The notes under the pieces were generated by a model, which was given only the letters and a program-made list of their open reading frames with translations, searched no databases and had not been told where the DNA came from. Of a DNA stretch of 64,000 nucleotides, positions 26,918 through 35,263 are shown one piece after another. The stretch comes from Alteromonas sp. KUL49. GTDB lineage: Bacteria > Pseudomonadota > Gammaproteobacteria > Enterobacterales > Alteromonadaceae. The DNA is taken from NCBI RefSeq assembly GCF_006538345.1, contig NZ_BJKL01000012.1, positions 1-64,000 of the forward strand, read 5' to 3'. The translations under genes and the position numbers were made by a program. Numbering within the stretch: the stretch's first letter is position 1; the number at the start of each line of letters is the position of its first letter.

Positions 26918-29900
26918 TTAGAACTTGTATCTTGCACTAATCGCGTAGCGTGCACTTTGTTCTGCGGCATAGATAATCATATCTTCACCACGTGCGCGAA
27001 CACGGCGATCTTCTTCAGTGATATTGATACCTTCTAGCGCTATGGTTAAGTTTTCGTTGACTTCATAGCTTACGTTTACGTCCAGCTGTCCATAAGCTTC
27101 TGTGTAGGCTGGTTCTTGCTGGTTGTTTCCACCAGTCGTTGAGCTTAAGAACTCATCACGCCAGTTGTAGGCAATTCTTGCTTGGAAGCCATCTTTTTCA
27201 TAAAAAGCAACAAAGTTGGCAGAGTCACTTAAGCCTGGGATAACAAATTGATCTTGGTTGATCTTAGTATTGTCATACTCTCCATCGCCATCTACTGTGG
27301 TGTAGTTAGCCATGATGCCAAAGCCTGTGTCACCAAACATATGCTGCAATGCAATCTCGAACCCATCAATGCTAAAGTCTTCAGCGTTCACAGGCACTGT
27401 AACTCGGTACGTTAGCGGATCGTAGCCACCCGCTGAAGGGTCAACTACGTTACCATTTGCATCCAACCAACCCTGCGCAATATAGTAGTTGCGGATTTCT
27501 TGTGCAGCGTTCGTTGGGTCAACCACAGCTGCTTGTGCTTCAGCTAGACGTGCACCAGAGGCTGGGTTAACTAAGTCAGGATAAATAACCTGAGTCGTAA
27601 CACTTGTTCCAACAAAGTTCTCAACATCCTTGGTGTAGTAGCCGATTGACGCGTAACTACCCTCGTCGTAGTAGTACTCGAGCGACAAGTCGATATTGTC
27701 AGACACGAAAGGCAATAGTGTAGGATCACCACCAGACGCAGACGTGAACTCAAATGCGCGTGCTTGGCTACCCGCCGGCGAACCACCTGCTTGCAAGTCG
27801 TCGTAATTGGGTCGTGCTAAGGTTTTGCTGTAAGAGGCACGTACAACAACGTCGTCGGTTACGTCTAATTGAAAGTCAATATTTGGAAGTAGTTCGTCGT
27901 AGTCACCTTCACCTACTTGGAATATCCCGCCGTCTTGTGACAATTGAAGTTCGTTAGGTGAACCCCACACCACTGACGTGAAGTTAGGCAATAACGAATT
28001 CGCTGTGACATCTGTTGATTCGTGACGTAAACCAATGTTCATGCGAGCTGGCATATCACCAAGATCAAATTCTAAGTTGGCTTGTACAAAAAAAGCGAGC
28101 TGTTCTTCTTCTAAGCGTAAATCAACTGAATATTCTGGATTCGCACAGAGCGTACCAGGAGTACAGCCAGTAAATACGTTGTTTGGAAGGCCTGGATTAT
28201 TCAGGTAAAGGTTCGCATAGTCTGAGTTAAACTGATTAAAATCCACCCATACCATTTGACCGTCGATACCTATGTTAGCTGGACCTGGAATGTCGGTAAG
28301 ATCTGCAACGGTAAATGCATCGTCGCTAAAGTTGTTGTCGCCATCACCATCTGGCGCGTTCCAACCGCCACCTGTAGTTTCACCGGTGTAACCAATACCA
28401 CCCCAGTTTCCGGCTTCGTTCAAGCTGTATGCGGTGCGGTTATTCATGGTTTGGTGAGCTACACCAAAATCAATACTCGCAATAATACCGTCATCAAAAA
28501 CGTACTCACCAGTTAGCTGGTACTGTTCAATTTCTGTTTCCATATAGCCGTTACGGAAGCTGGTACCCGAACCAATAATAGAGCCGGGGTCAATGGTGGT
28601 GTTTCCATTGTTGTTAACTGTACCCGAGAACACAGGAATGTTTTGACCAAAATCAACGGTAGTAATGTTGTCACCACCACGACGGAAAATACCTGCGGTT
28701 ATGATGTTGTTACTTCCCAAATGGGTGTCTGGGCTTGCTTCAGCTGTAGAGTTATGTGCATCAAACTCGAGTGACAAGTTGTCAGTAACTACCCATTCGA
28801 GGTTTAAACCAATAGAGTCAGTCTCGTTGGTGTTTTCCCAGTAACCTACACCAAATCCGTAATCACAACAGTCTTTGTTTGTAAGTACCAGTGGTGACAC
28901 AACACCGTTTGCATCTACTTGACCAAAGGTAGTACCGCCGTAGTTGCCGCTACCAAACCATGCCGAAAGCTCTTGACGACCGACTTCTTGCTCAAACTTA
29001 GCCATGGTGTAGTCAAGTGTCGCAGTGAAGGTATCGGTTGGGGCATACTGAAGCGTTAACTGTGCGTTGGTACGTGTGCGGCTAAAGTCTTCAAAGCGGT
29101 ACATGAAGTTTTGTGGCGCGCCCATGATAACTGTACCCGTGCCCGCGTCATAGATTTCATCGCCAAGACCATCATTTATCTGACCGGTAACAAAACTTGA
29201 ATTCCATCCAGATGAGACTTGTGCAGAAGGTTGGTAGTTGTCACGAGTTGAGCGACTGGCGACGACTGAAATACCGATAGTATCGTCAGCAAAAGTGTTG
29301 CTGTAGATACCAGAGATTTCAGGGGTAATATCGTCGCCGATACGGGTATCGTCCATAATTCCCTTGATACCAACGTTTGCTAATAGTCCTGGGTTGCTGA
29401 GTGGCTTGTGCGAGAGGATGTTTATAGTTGCACCAATACCACCAGTGGTAACGTTAGCTTTACCTGTTTTATAAACTTCAATACCGGCCACAGATTCTGC
29501 GGCTAGGTTGGCAAAGTCGAAAGAACGAGAATTGTTGGCCGAGGTTTCATTCAAGTTGGCCGACGGCATTTGACGACCGTTAAGAGTGATAAGGTTGAAT
29601 TCCGGACCCCAACCACGAACGGTTACACGAGAACCCTCATTATTTTGACGGTCAATTGAAACACCAGTAATACGTTGTAGTGACTCCGCTAGGTTGGTGT
29701 CTGGAAATTTACCGATATCTTCTGCTGATATTGCGTCTACAACACCACTGGATGAACGTTTAACGTCCATTGACTTAACTAAACTGCCGCGAATACCAGA
29801 AACTTCGATGACCTCAACCATATCATCCGATGGTGGTGTTTCTGCTTCTTGTGCATAACTGTGCCCACCAATTACCGAGGCGATTGTTAGCGCTAACATT

Positions 29901-29929
29901 TTTGGCTTGAAGCGATAATGCGTTTTCAT
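26918..29929 (-). CDS. TonB-dependent receptor, oligosaccharide type
   Basis: 1003 residues from the ATG at 29929, chosen because GGAGAA lies seven bases upstream; the frame goes on to 29995. Signal peptide MLALTIASVIGGHSYA is followed by a possible TonB box (MVEVIEVSG) and a plug domain of the large TonB-Xanth-Caul class: ISAEDIGKFPDTNLAESLQR, ITGVSIDR, VTVRGWGPEFNLITLNGRQM. The rest is a 22-strand barrel ending in aromatic Phe (ARYKF). It imports an oligosaccharide across the outer membrane. It heads the sapC-cupin-halogenase-lacI run. A perfect LacI-type palindrome lies inside its signal-peptide codons. Cargo could be agar- or xylan-derived; shared operators with GH26 favour xylan. Confidence 0.9.
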   Translation of the reverse strand: MKTHYRFKPKMLALTIASVIGGHSYAQEAETPPSDDMVEVIEVSGIRGSLVKSMDVKRSSSGVVDAISAEDIGKFPDTNLAESLQRITGVSIDRQNNEGSRVTVRGWGPEFNLITLNGRQMPSANLNETSANNSRSFDFANLAAESVAGIEVYKTGKANVTTGGIGATINILSHKPLSNPGLLANVGIKGIMDDTRIGDDITPEISGIYSNTFADDTIGISVVASRSTRDNYQPSAQVSSGWNSSFVTGQINDGLGDEIYDAGTGTVIMGAPQNFMYRFEDFSRTRTNAQLTLQYAPTDTFTATLDYTMAKFEQEVGRQELSAWFGSGNYGGTTFGQVDANGVVSPLVLTNKDCCDYGFGVGYWENTNETDSIGLNLEWVVTDNLSLEFDAHNSTAEASPDTHLGSNNIITAGIFRRGGDNITTVDFGQNIPVFSGTVNNNGNTTIDPGSIIGSGTSFRNGYMETEIEQYQLTGEYVFDDGIIASIDFGVAHQTMNNRTAYSLNEAGNWGGIGYTGETTGGGWNAPDGDGDNNFSDDAFTVADLTDIPGPANIGIDGQMVWVDFNQFNSDYANLYLNNPGLPNNVFTGCTPGTLCANPEYSVDLRLEEEQLAFFVQANLEFDLGDMPARMNIGLRHESTDVTANSLLPNFTSVVWGSPNELQLSQDGGIFQVGEGDYDELLPNIDFQLDVTDDVVVRASYSKTLARPNYDDLQAGGSPAGSQARAFEFTSASGGDPTLLPFVSDNIDLSLEYYYDEGSYASIGYYTKDVENFVGTSVTTQVIYPDLVNPASGARLAEAQAAVVDPTNAAQEIRNYYIAQGWLDANGNVVDPSAGGYDPLTYRVTVPVNAEDFSIDGFEIALQHMFGDTGFGIMANYTTVDGDGEYDNTKINQDQFVIPGLSDSANFVAFYEKDGFQARIAYNWRDEFLSSTTGGNNQQEPAYTEAYGQLDVNVSYEVNENLTIALEGINITEEDRRVRARGEDMIIYAAEQSARYAISARYKF
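29885..29898. promoter_or_regulatory. LacI-type operator TGTTAGCGCTAACA inside the TonB receptor signal-peptide codons
   Basis: Perfect 14-bp palindrome with a central CG, 31-44 bases downstream of the receptor ATG, covering the codons for MLALT. Such CG-centred palindromes are typical LacI-family operators. The closest related sites are 30049-30062 and 33218-33231. A regulator bound here would act as a roadblock or by looping with the upstream site 150 bases away. Confidence 0.7.
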
Positions 29930-30048
29930 TTTAATTTTCTCCGTGTTTGCGTAATAAGACAAAACGAGATTGTTGTTTATGACGGTGTGTCCCACTTGTT
30001 AACTGAGCGTTATTCAATTAGGAAATTATCCGTAATCTGTAAATGCAA

Positions 30049-30062
30049 TGTTAACGCTAACA
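30049..30062. promoter_or_regulatory. LacI-type operator TGTTAACGCTAACA in the receptor/PhyH divergent region
   Basis: 14-bp near-palindrome differing from the 29885 site by one base, and exactly the reverse complement of the site at 33218. It lies in the 282-base region between the receptor operon (-) and the PhyH-like gene (+), so it could control both. The rest of this AT-rich region shows no gene. Confidence 0.7.
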
Positions 30063-30211
30063 AAATATCAATGCTAGAGGCTTGTTAGCAATTTATTAAC
30101 GTTATGATATTTTCCTGTGCCTATTATGAATATTCAGATGAGACCACAAATTCCAGTATTTGTGGATTAGAGTGTAAGCATGTTCTGTCGCACATCCACC
30201 TGGGAAGTATC

Positions 30212-30937
30212 ATGTCAAAAGAGTACACAAATGCTGCAATTCAAGGGCTAGCAAAGCAGTTTTGGGAACAAGGTTATTTATGCATTCCACACTTTTTCTC
30301 TCAAAATGTGATGCAAACCTGTCAAAGTGAAATTGAAAACCACTTTGGCGAGTCGCCAACATTTTTACATGACGATAACTTTATCTCGCGCTCGAAGACA
30401 GAAGTTATACCTTGGTTTCCTCAGCGCGAGGGTAATACAGAGTTTGATGTCATATCCAACAATTCACTATTGCAAGCACTGTCTTTAGCAATCTTAGGCG
30501 AAGGTTGGGATGAACAATACTGTATGGTGATGTTTTCCAAAGCGGGAACCAACGGCCAAGCATGGCATCAAGATTGCCCTCCCGAAGACCCAACCCAATT
30601 TAATTTGAATAGATTGGTTTATACCATGGATGTCACGCCAGAGCTGGGTGGCGAGGTGTATGTTAGACCCGGCACACACAAGCAAGGCCCACTTACAACG
30701 GGTCCATTATTCGAAGATTTTGACGATCAGGTAGTATTGGTTCCCAAAGCTGGGACGCTTGTTTTACTCCACGGACACTGCTGGCACCGTATTGGAGAAG
30801 TGAAATCAGGAAATCGAGTGTCAACCAACTTCCGCGCAGCACCCAAGAACGTGCCTGATGACATTACTGATATCTGCGTCTATCGAAACATGCGTTATCA
30901 GTTTTCAACATCTGAAGTGCTCGAGAGCTACATCTAA
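30212..30937 (+). CDS. Phytanoyl-CoA dioxygenase (PhyH) family protein
   Basis: 241 residues from the ATG at 30212, preceded by GGGAAG; the frame upstream to 30104 has no SD. The Fe(II) site is HxD as His119 and Asp121 in QAWHQDCPPEDP, with the distal ligand region LVLLHGHCWHRIGEVKSGNR containing the 2-oxoglutarate-binding Arg. Such enzymes hydroxylate small molecules or modify sugars and secondary metabolites; substrate not known. It diverges from the receptor operon across LacI-type site 30049 and is followed by a strong terminator. A second 2-oxoglutarate oxygenase (JmjC-cupin) is in the divergent operon. Confidence 0.83.
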   Translation: MSKEYTNAAIQGLAKQFWEQGYLCIPHFFSQNVMQTCQSEIENHFGESPTFLHDDNFISRSKTEVIPWFPQREGNTEFDVISNNSLLQALSLAILGEGWDEQYCMVMFSKAGTNGQAWHQDCPPEDPTQFNLNRLVYTMDVTPELGGEVYVRPGTHKQGPLTTGPLFEDFDDQVVLVPKAGTLVLLHGHCWHRIGEVKSGNRVSTNFRAAPKNVPDDITDICVYRNMRYQFSTSEVLESYI

Positions 30938-30980
30938 TCAAATTAGCCGTTTATGCCACAACGTAGTCCCCGTGGTGGCC

Positions 30981-31022
30981 GCTCGTAGGTATTGCGTCCT
31001 GCTGCGTACCTACGAGCTTTTT
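30981..31022 (+). terminator. Rho-independent terminator after the PhyH-like gene
   Basis: Perfect 11-bp stem GCTCGTAGGTA / TACCTACGAGC with a 15-base loop, followed by TTTTT. About 45 bases after the PhyH-like stop. It also separates the plus-strand gene from the convergent Gfo/Idh gene. Confidence 0.8.
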
Positions 31023-31044
31023 ACATACTTGATTCAAATACCAT

Positions 31045-32025
31045 TCAAATGTTTTGAGATTGCGAGTCCGGAGATCGCAGTGCACTGATCATGCGTTGGC
31101 AGTGCAGAGATGCGTCAAAAGTGACTACATCAGATTGAGTTATACCTCGCGAAATACAATCACACGCGTGAGCGATTTGGAACTCGAATCCCGATCCCAA
31201 TCTATTGTCAGTAAAACTGTCGACCTCATCATCGAGTACAAAGAGTGTTGCTTGTTTTGTGCGGAAAAACTCGTCAATAACAATATGGCCTTCAGTGCCA
31301 ATAATATGTGCAACATTGGGAAGTTTAGCTTTGAATGAGGTGTGTAGCGACGCATGACTGTCGCCATAATCAATATGCCAAACAACGTCATCTTCTGCAC
31401 CATTGGGGGCGCGGCTGTATTTGGTGATGGTTGGCTGTATAAACGCTTTGTGAAATAGATAGTTGAGTGCGATAGGGTAAATTCCCATTTCATACAAGCA
31501 ACCACCTGCCAGCTCATAGTCGTATTCGCGTCTATTTGGGTCGTATTCTATGGGGTAACCAAAGTCTGCACGCACGTGTAAGAGCTTTCCTATTCTACCT
31601 TCTTCAACCCAGCGTTGCGCTCGTTGAATTGCGGGCAGGAAATACGTCCACATGGCTTCCATAAAAAAGCAGTTATTTTGTTTGGCGATGGAGATCAATA
31701 AATTCAGATCGTTCACCGATGTGGTCACTGGCTTCTCACATAAGACATGCTTACCTGCCTGCAGTGCAGACACCGCTTGTTGAATATGCAAAGTGTGTGG
31801 TGATGCAATGTAAACAGCATCTACATTTGGGTCACTGAATAGCTTGTCATAGCCTTCATAAGCATTGGGAATGCCGTAGGTTTCAGCAAATATTTTTGCA
31901 TTGGCTCCACTGCGCGCGGCAACAGCAACCACTTCAGCATTATTTACTAGAGCAATATCTTTAATGAAGGTATGGGTTATTCGACCTGTGGTAACAATAC
32001 CCCAGCGAACGGTTCTATTATTCAT
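31045..32025 (-). CDS. Gfo/Idh/MocA-family NAD(P)-dependent sugar oxidoreductase
   Basis: 326 residues. The Rossmann start RWGIVTTGRITHTFIKDIAL, VAVAARS, and the hallmark VLCEKPVTTS (EKP with catalytic Lys) define the family, with the C-terminal alpha/beta domain around FGYPIEYDPNRREYDYELAG. Closest in pattern to the dimeric dihydrodiol / D-xylose 1-dehydrogenase branch. In this locus oxidation of xylose or another released sugar is plausible, but the isomerase route (xylA/xylB) is also present, so its role may be to handle a side sugar. It is transcribed away from GH26's 3' end, 49 bases downstream of that gene on the same strand, so they may share a transcript. Confidence 0.83.
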   Translation of the reverse strand: MNNRTVRWGIVTTGRITHTFIKDIALVNNAEVVAVAARSGANAKIFAETYGIPNAYEGYDKLFSDPNVDAVYIASPHTLHIQQAVSALQAGKHVLCEKPVTTSVNDLNLLISIAKQNNCFFMEAMWTYFLPAIQRAQRWVEEGRIGKLLHVRADFGYPIEYDPNRREYDYELAGGCLYEMGIYPIALNYLFHKAFIQPTITKYSRAPNGAEDDVVWHIDYGDSHASLHTSFKAKLPNVAHIIGTEGHIVIDEFFRTKQATLFVLDDEVDSFTDNRLGSGFEFQIAHACDCISRGITQSDVVTFDASLHCQRMISALRSPDSQSQNI

Positions 32026-32074
32026 TTACAGTCCTTAATTATTTTACTAGCTTATTTCATTAACTTACCGCGAC

Positions 32075-33274
32075 CTACCACCACTTTCCTTGCACCCATC
32101 TTTCTTCGTTTTGTGTTTCTTTGAGCCATTGCTCCAAAATGTAATCATTCGCTTGTACCCGTGAATCTCCCCAAAAACCTTGTGGACAAGTGGGGTCTCC
32201 TGCGCGCTTTCCTTCATCACATCGCCACATGGGTTGGACTTCCCAATGCGTATTTATATAGGCCAATGCTTTAACGACATCTTTGTTCTCGTTCATAAAA
32301 TCAAACACGGGTTGATACCAATTTTGCCAGATCGCTTCAGCAGTTACTTCGGTTTGGCGATTTTCAGTAATGAAGCCTTTTGCAAGTGCGCCTGTGCGAT
32401 ACGCTTGAGGGGCGGCTTCGGCGATGATGACCGGCTTGCCATGTAAACGTGCATATTCCAGCGACTGACCTTGAGCAAACTTAGGTGTGTATTCTTGAGG
32501 GATAGACCATTGATGGTCGTCACGATAAAACACGGATATACCGAACCAATCAACAACGTCATCACCTGGGTACCAGCGTTCAAAAAAGCCTTCTTTGCTA
32601 TGGTCGTACAAATCAGCTTTTTCTCCAGCAATACTCGGCGCTAGCCAATTGGCTGAATGCCATACGCTAACAACGTTGGTTAGTCCCTCAACACGTATTG
32701 CCTTTACAATATAACGAAAGGCCGCTTTGTATTCTTCCGGCGGATAGCAGTTCCATGGCCCGTCAAACTCGTAGCCAATACGCAAAAATACAGGGCGGGG
32801 CGCTACAGAGCGCAAGTAGTCAATAAGTGTTGTCAGGCTTTCATCATAATCACCGCGGGCAATAGCGCCAGTATGGTCTGAGCCATCACATTGGTCAAAG
32901 GCTAAGCCTATAGCTAGTGCCGCGTCAGGCGCTGCACGTAAAGACAGATCGAAGTCAACATCACCTGACCCCCAGTTGCCCACACGTAAAATACCGCTGA
33001 GCGTTTGTGAGGGCGAGGGTGCTTTTAATTGGCTATACAGGGTTATTCCTTCTAGAGTGTCTTGAGGGATTGCTGTTTGGTAGGCCGAGATGGTGTCTGA
33101 ATCTTGTCCCACAATCAGAAGTTGTTTTCCTTGTGGTACTGTAAATGAAGGTGGCTGGGCTTCAGGTAAACCAGTATTGAGATAGACGCTAGATTTGCTT
33201 GAATTAACGGTACAAGATGTTAGCGTTAACAAAAAGAGTGCTGTTATTATTGTATTGCGATATTGTAAATTCAT
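32075..33274 (-). CDS. GH26 glycoside hydrolase, lipoprotein; candidate beta-1,3- or mixed-linkage xylanase
   Basis: 399 residues. MNLQYRNTIITALFLLTLTS then Cys21 gives a clear lipobox (LTSC), so the enzyme is likely lipid-anchored. The GH26 barrel shows acid/base Glu169 in FLRIGYEFDGPWN and nucleophile Glu286 in KPVIIAEAAPQAY, plus VVSVWHSANW and DVVDWFGISVFY. GH26 includes beta-mannanases, lichenases and beta-1,3-xylanases. Surrounding genes are all for xylose (GH43 beta-xylosidase, xylA, xylB, xylR), so xylan is the likely substrate rather than mannan. ATG 33274 is preferred over the TTG at 33340. A LacI-type operator lies within the signal-peptide codons. A divergent GH43 gene starts 171 bases away. 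Confidence 0.83.
   Translation of the reverse strand: MNLQYRNTIITALFLLTLTSCTVNSSKSSVYLNTGLPEAQPPSFTVPQGKQLLIVGQDSDTISAYQTAIPQDTLEGITLYSQLKAPSPSQTLSGILRVGNWGSGDVDFDLSLRAAPDAALAIGLAFDQCDGSDHTGAIARGDYDESLTTLIDYLRSVAPRPVFLRIGYEFDGPWNCYPPEEYKAAFRYIVKAIRVEGLTNVVSVWHSANWLAPSIAGEKADLYDHSKEGFFERWYPGDDVVDWFGISVFYRDDHQWSIPQEYTPKFAQGQSLEYARLHGKPVIIAEAAPQAYRTGALAKGFITENRQTEVTAEAIWQNWYQPVFDFMNENKDVVKALAYINTHWEVQPMWRCDEGKRAGDPTCPQGFWGDSRVQANDYILEQWLKETQNEERWVQGKWW
33218..33231. promoter_or_regulatory. LacI-type operator TGTTAGCGTTAACA inside GH26 signal-peptide codons
   Basis: 14-bp site identical to the reverse complement of the site at 30049, located 44-57 bases inside the GH26 coding region, over codons for LLTLT. 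Its position relative to the start mirrors the site inside the TonB receptor gene. It supports joint control of GH26 and the receptor operon by the LacI protein at 22566. Confidence 0.7.
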
Positions 33275-33445
33275 AGCTTCAACAGTTTGGTCGTTTGTAT
33301 ATTGGTAGCAATAAATATCGTTGATTGAAAGAAATGCCAATAAAATAGTAAAAAATGATTATGTTAAAAAACAAATAAAATAATTGTTACATAGTCGAAT
33401 TTTTCAGAGCCTTAGTCGCAAGGTTTATCTTTTAAAGAGAGTGAA

Positions 33446-35065
33446 ATGGCAACAGTTTTTAATCCCATTCTTCCCGGTTTTCACCCTGACCCTTCAATTG
33501 TAAGGGTAGGTGAGGTGTATTACATTGCAACGTCTACATTTGAGTGGTACCCCGGGGTATGTATCTATCGGTCAACGGATTTAGTGAATTGGCAGCTAGC
33601 AGCGCGCCCACTTGCGGATTTAACCATGTTAGATATGCGTGGCAATCCAGACTCATGCGGTGTATGGGCGCCATGCCTGACTTATCAAAATGATCGTTTT
33701 TATTTGGCATTTACCAACACTCGCCGTTTCGCTGGTGACTTTAAAGATACGCCCAACTACATTACGTCAGCTGAAACCGTGGAAGGGTCTTGGACTGCGC
33801 CCATTCATGTGAATAGCAATGGTTTTGACCCTTCTGTATTTCACGATACCAACGGAAAATCGTATTGGCTCAATATGGTTTGGAATCACCGAAGCGTAGG
33901 TGGTCGAAATAACTTCCTACCGCACCGATTCTTCGGTGGCATCCAATGTCAGGAAATAGATTTAAGCAGCGGTAAGTTGATTGGTGACTCTAAAATGATT
34001 TTCCAGGGCTCCCCAATAGGCTTGTCTGAGGGACCGCACATCACTAAGCGTGCTGAGTATTATTACCTTATGGTTGCTGAGGGTGGTACGGGGAAAGACC
34101 ACACGGTGACTGTTGCTCGCTCAGAGAGTGTTTGGGGCCCTTATGAAGTTGCACCCAATACGCCACTAGTTAGCAGTGCCGCTGCGCCTCATTCTATGCT
34201 TAAGCGTGCTGGACACGGAGATTGGGTAGATTCGCCACAAGGTGAAACATTTCTAGTACATCTATGTAGCCGACCTTTACCTTATCGAGGTCGGTCAGTG
34301 ATGGGGCGCGAAACTGCGCTTCAAAAAGTGCTTTGGTCTGAAGATGGGTGGCCTTATCTAGCTTCTGGCGGTCAATCACCGGCGTCGGTACTTGATTTAG
34401 TGGCTGACTGCTTACCCAGTTTAATCAATGAGCATGTTCAGTTTTCAACTCATGAACTGCCAGATACTTACCATTCATTGCGTTACCCCTTGCCTGAGGA
34501 TACCTGTTATACCGATAACGGCTTTTTGGTATTACATGGACAAGAGAGTCTTGGTAGTTGGTTCGAGCAAAGCCTGTTGGCCAGAAGGCAACAGAGTTTC
34601 TGTTATAGTTACACCGTTGATTTATCGTTTACTCCAACACACTTCCAACAAATGGCAGGGTTAATCTGTTATTACAACAGTACAAAATACTACTACCTTC
34701 ACGTTACACACGATGAAGATCTTGGGAGAGTTTTAGATGTGTCTATGTGTGCAGGTAATTGGCACAGCCAATATCCAATGGATAAACCGATTGTATTGCC
34801 CAATACCGGTTTGGTGAGTCTGAGAGCAGAGGTCAACTATGACTTGTTGACGTTCCACTATAAGGTTGAGGGCGGTTCATGGGTTAAATTACCCATGTGT
34901 CTAGATTTTAGTGTGCTGTCTGACGAGTTGGGAGATGGTGGCGCTGACGCCAACTTTACGGGTAGCTTCGTGGGCTTTTGTTGTCAGGATCTCTCCGGCC
35001 ATAAGTATCCTGCAAGATTCTCGGTATTACATTATCAAGAATTTTCAGACGACGAATTGCCTTAG
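33446..35065 (+). CDS. xynB: GH43 beta-xylosidase (XynB type)
   Basis: 539 residues, the normal size for the two-domain GH43 subfamily 11 enzymes. The five-bladed propeller has the catalytic base Asp15 in NPILPGFHPDPSIVR, the pKa-tuning Asp in GFDPSVFHD and the acid Glu in PIGLSEGPHI. The C-terminal beta-sandwich (from about 320) has SFCYSYTVDLSFTP and MAGLICYYNSTKYYYLHV, as in XynB. There is no signal peptide, so it works in the cytoplasm on imported xylo-oligosaccharides, releasing xylose for XylA. It is divergent from GH26. Some GH43_11 enzymes also have arabinofuranosidase activity. Confidence 0.9.
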   Translation: MATVFNPILPGFHPDPSIVRVGEVYYIATSTFEWYPGVCIYRSTDLVNWQLAARPLADLTMLDMRGNPDSCGVWAPCLTYQNDRFYLAFTNTRRFAGDFKDTPNYITSAETVEGSWTAPIHVNSNGFDPSVFHDTNGKSYWLNMVWNHRSVGGRNNFLPHRFFGGIQCQEIDLSSGKLIGDSKMIFQGSPIGLSEGPHITKRAEYYYLMVAEGGTGKDHTVTVARSESVWGPYEVAPNTPLVSSAAAPHSMLKRAGHGDWVDSPQGETFLVHLCSRPLPYRGRSVMGRETALQKVLWSEDGWPYLASGGQSPASVLDLVADCLPSLINEHVQFSTHELPDTYHSLRYPLPEDTCYTDNGFLVLHGQESLGSWFEQSLLARRQQSFCYSYTVDLSFTPTHFQQMAGLICYYNSTKYYYLHVTHDEDLGRVLDVSMCAGNWHSQYPMDKPIVLPNTGLVSLRAEVNYDLLTFHYKVEGGSWVKLPMCLDFSVLSDELGDGGADANFTGSFVGFCCQDLSGHKYPARFSVLHYQEFSDDELP

Positions 35066-35141
35066 ACCACCTATTGATTGAAAGGTCAGTCACCAGTCTG
35101 AAGAGTGGCAGAGTACAGCAATATCCTCTAGCAAAGTTGGT

Positions 35142-35187
35142 AACGCTTTACACAAAATTTCTGACGGAATAATTCTCGTAAAGCGTT
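35142..35187. repeat. Inverted repeat between GH43 and the sensor kinase
   Basis: Perfect 10-bp arms AACGCTTTAC (35142-35151) and GTAAAGCGTT (35178-35187) with 26 bases between, then TTTT. It could be a terminator for the GH43 gene or an operator for the kinase gene that starts at 35264. The spacing of the arm centres (36 bases) would also suit a dimeric regulator. Confidence 0.45.
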
Positions 35188-35263
35188 TTTGATATTGCTA
35201 AATACTTAGCGTACTGTTGTATCAATTAACTTTGTTGGTACAACAGACCCGACCCCTTAGTTT

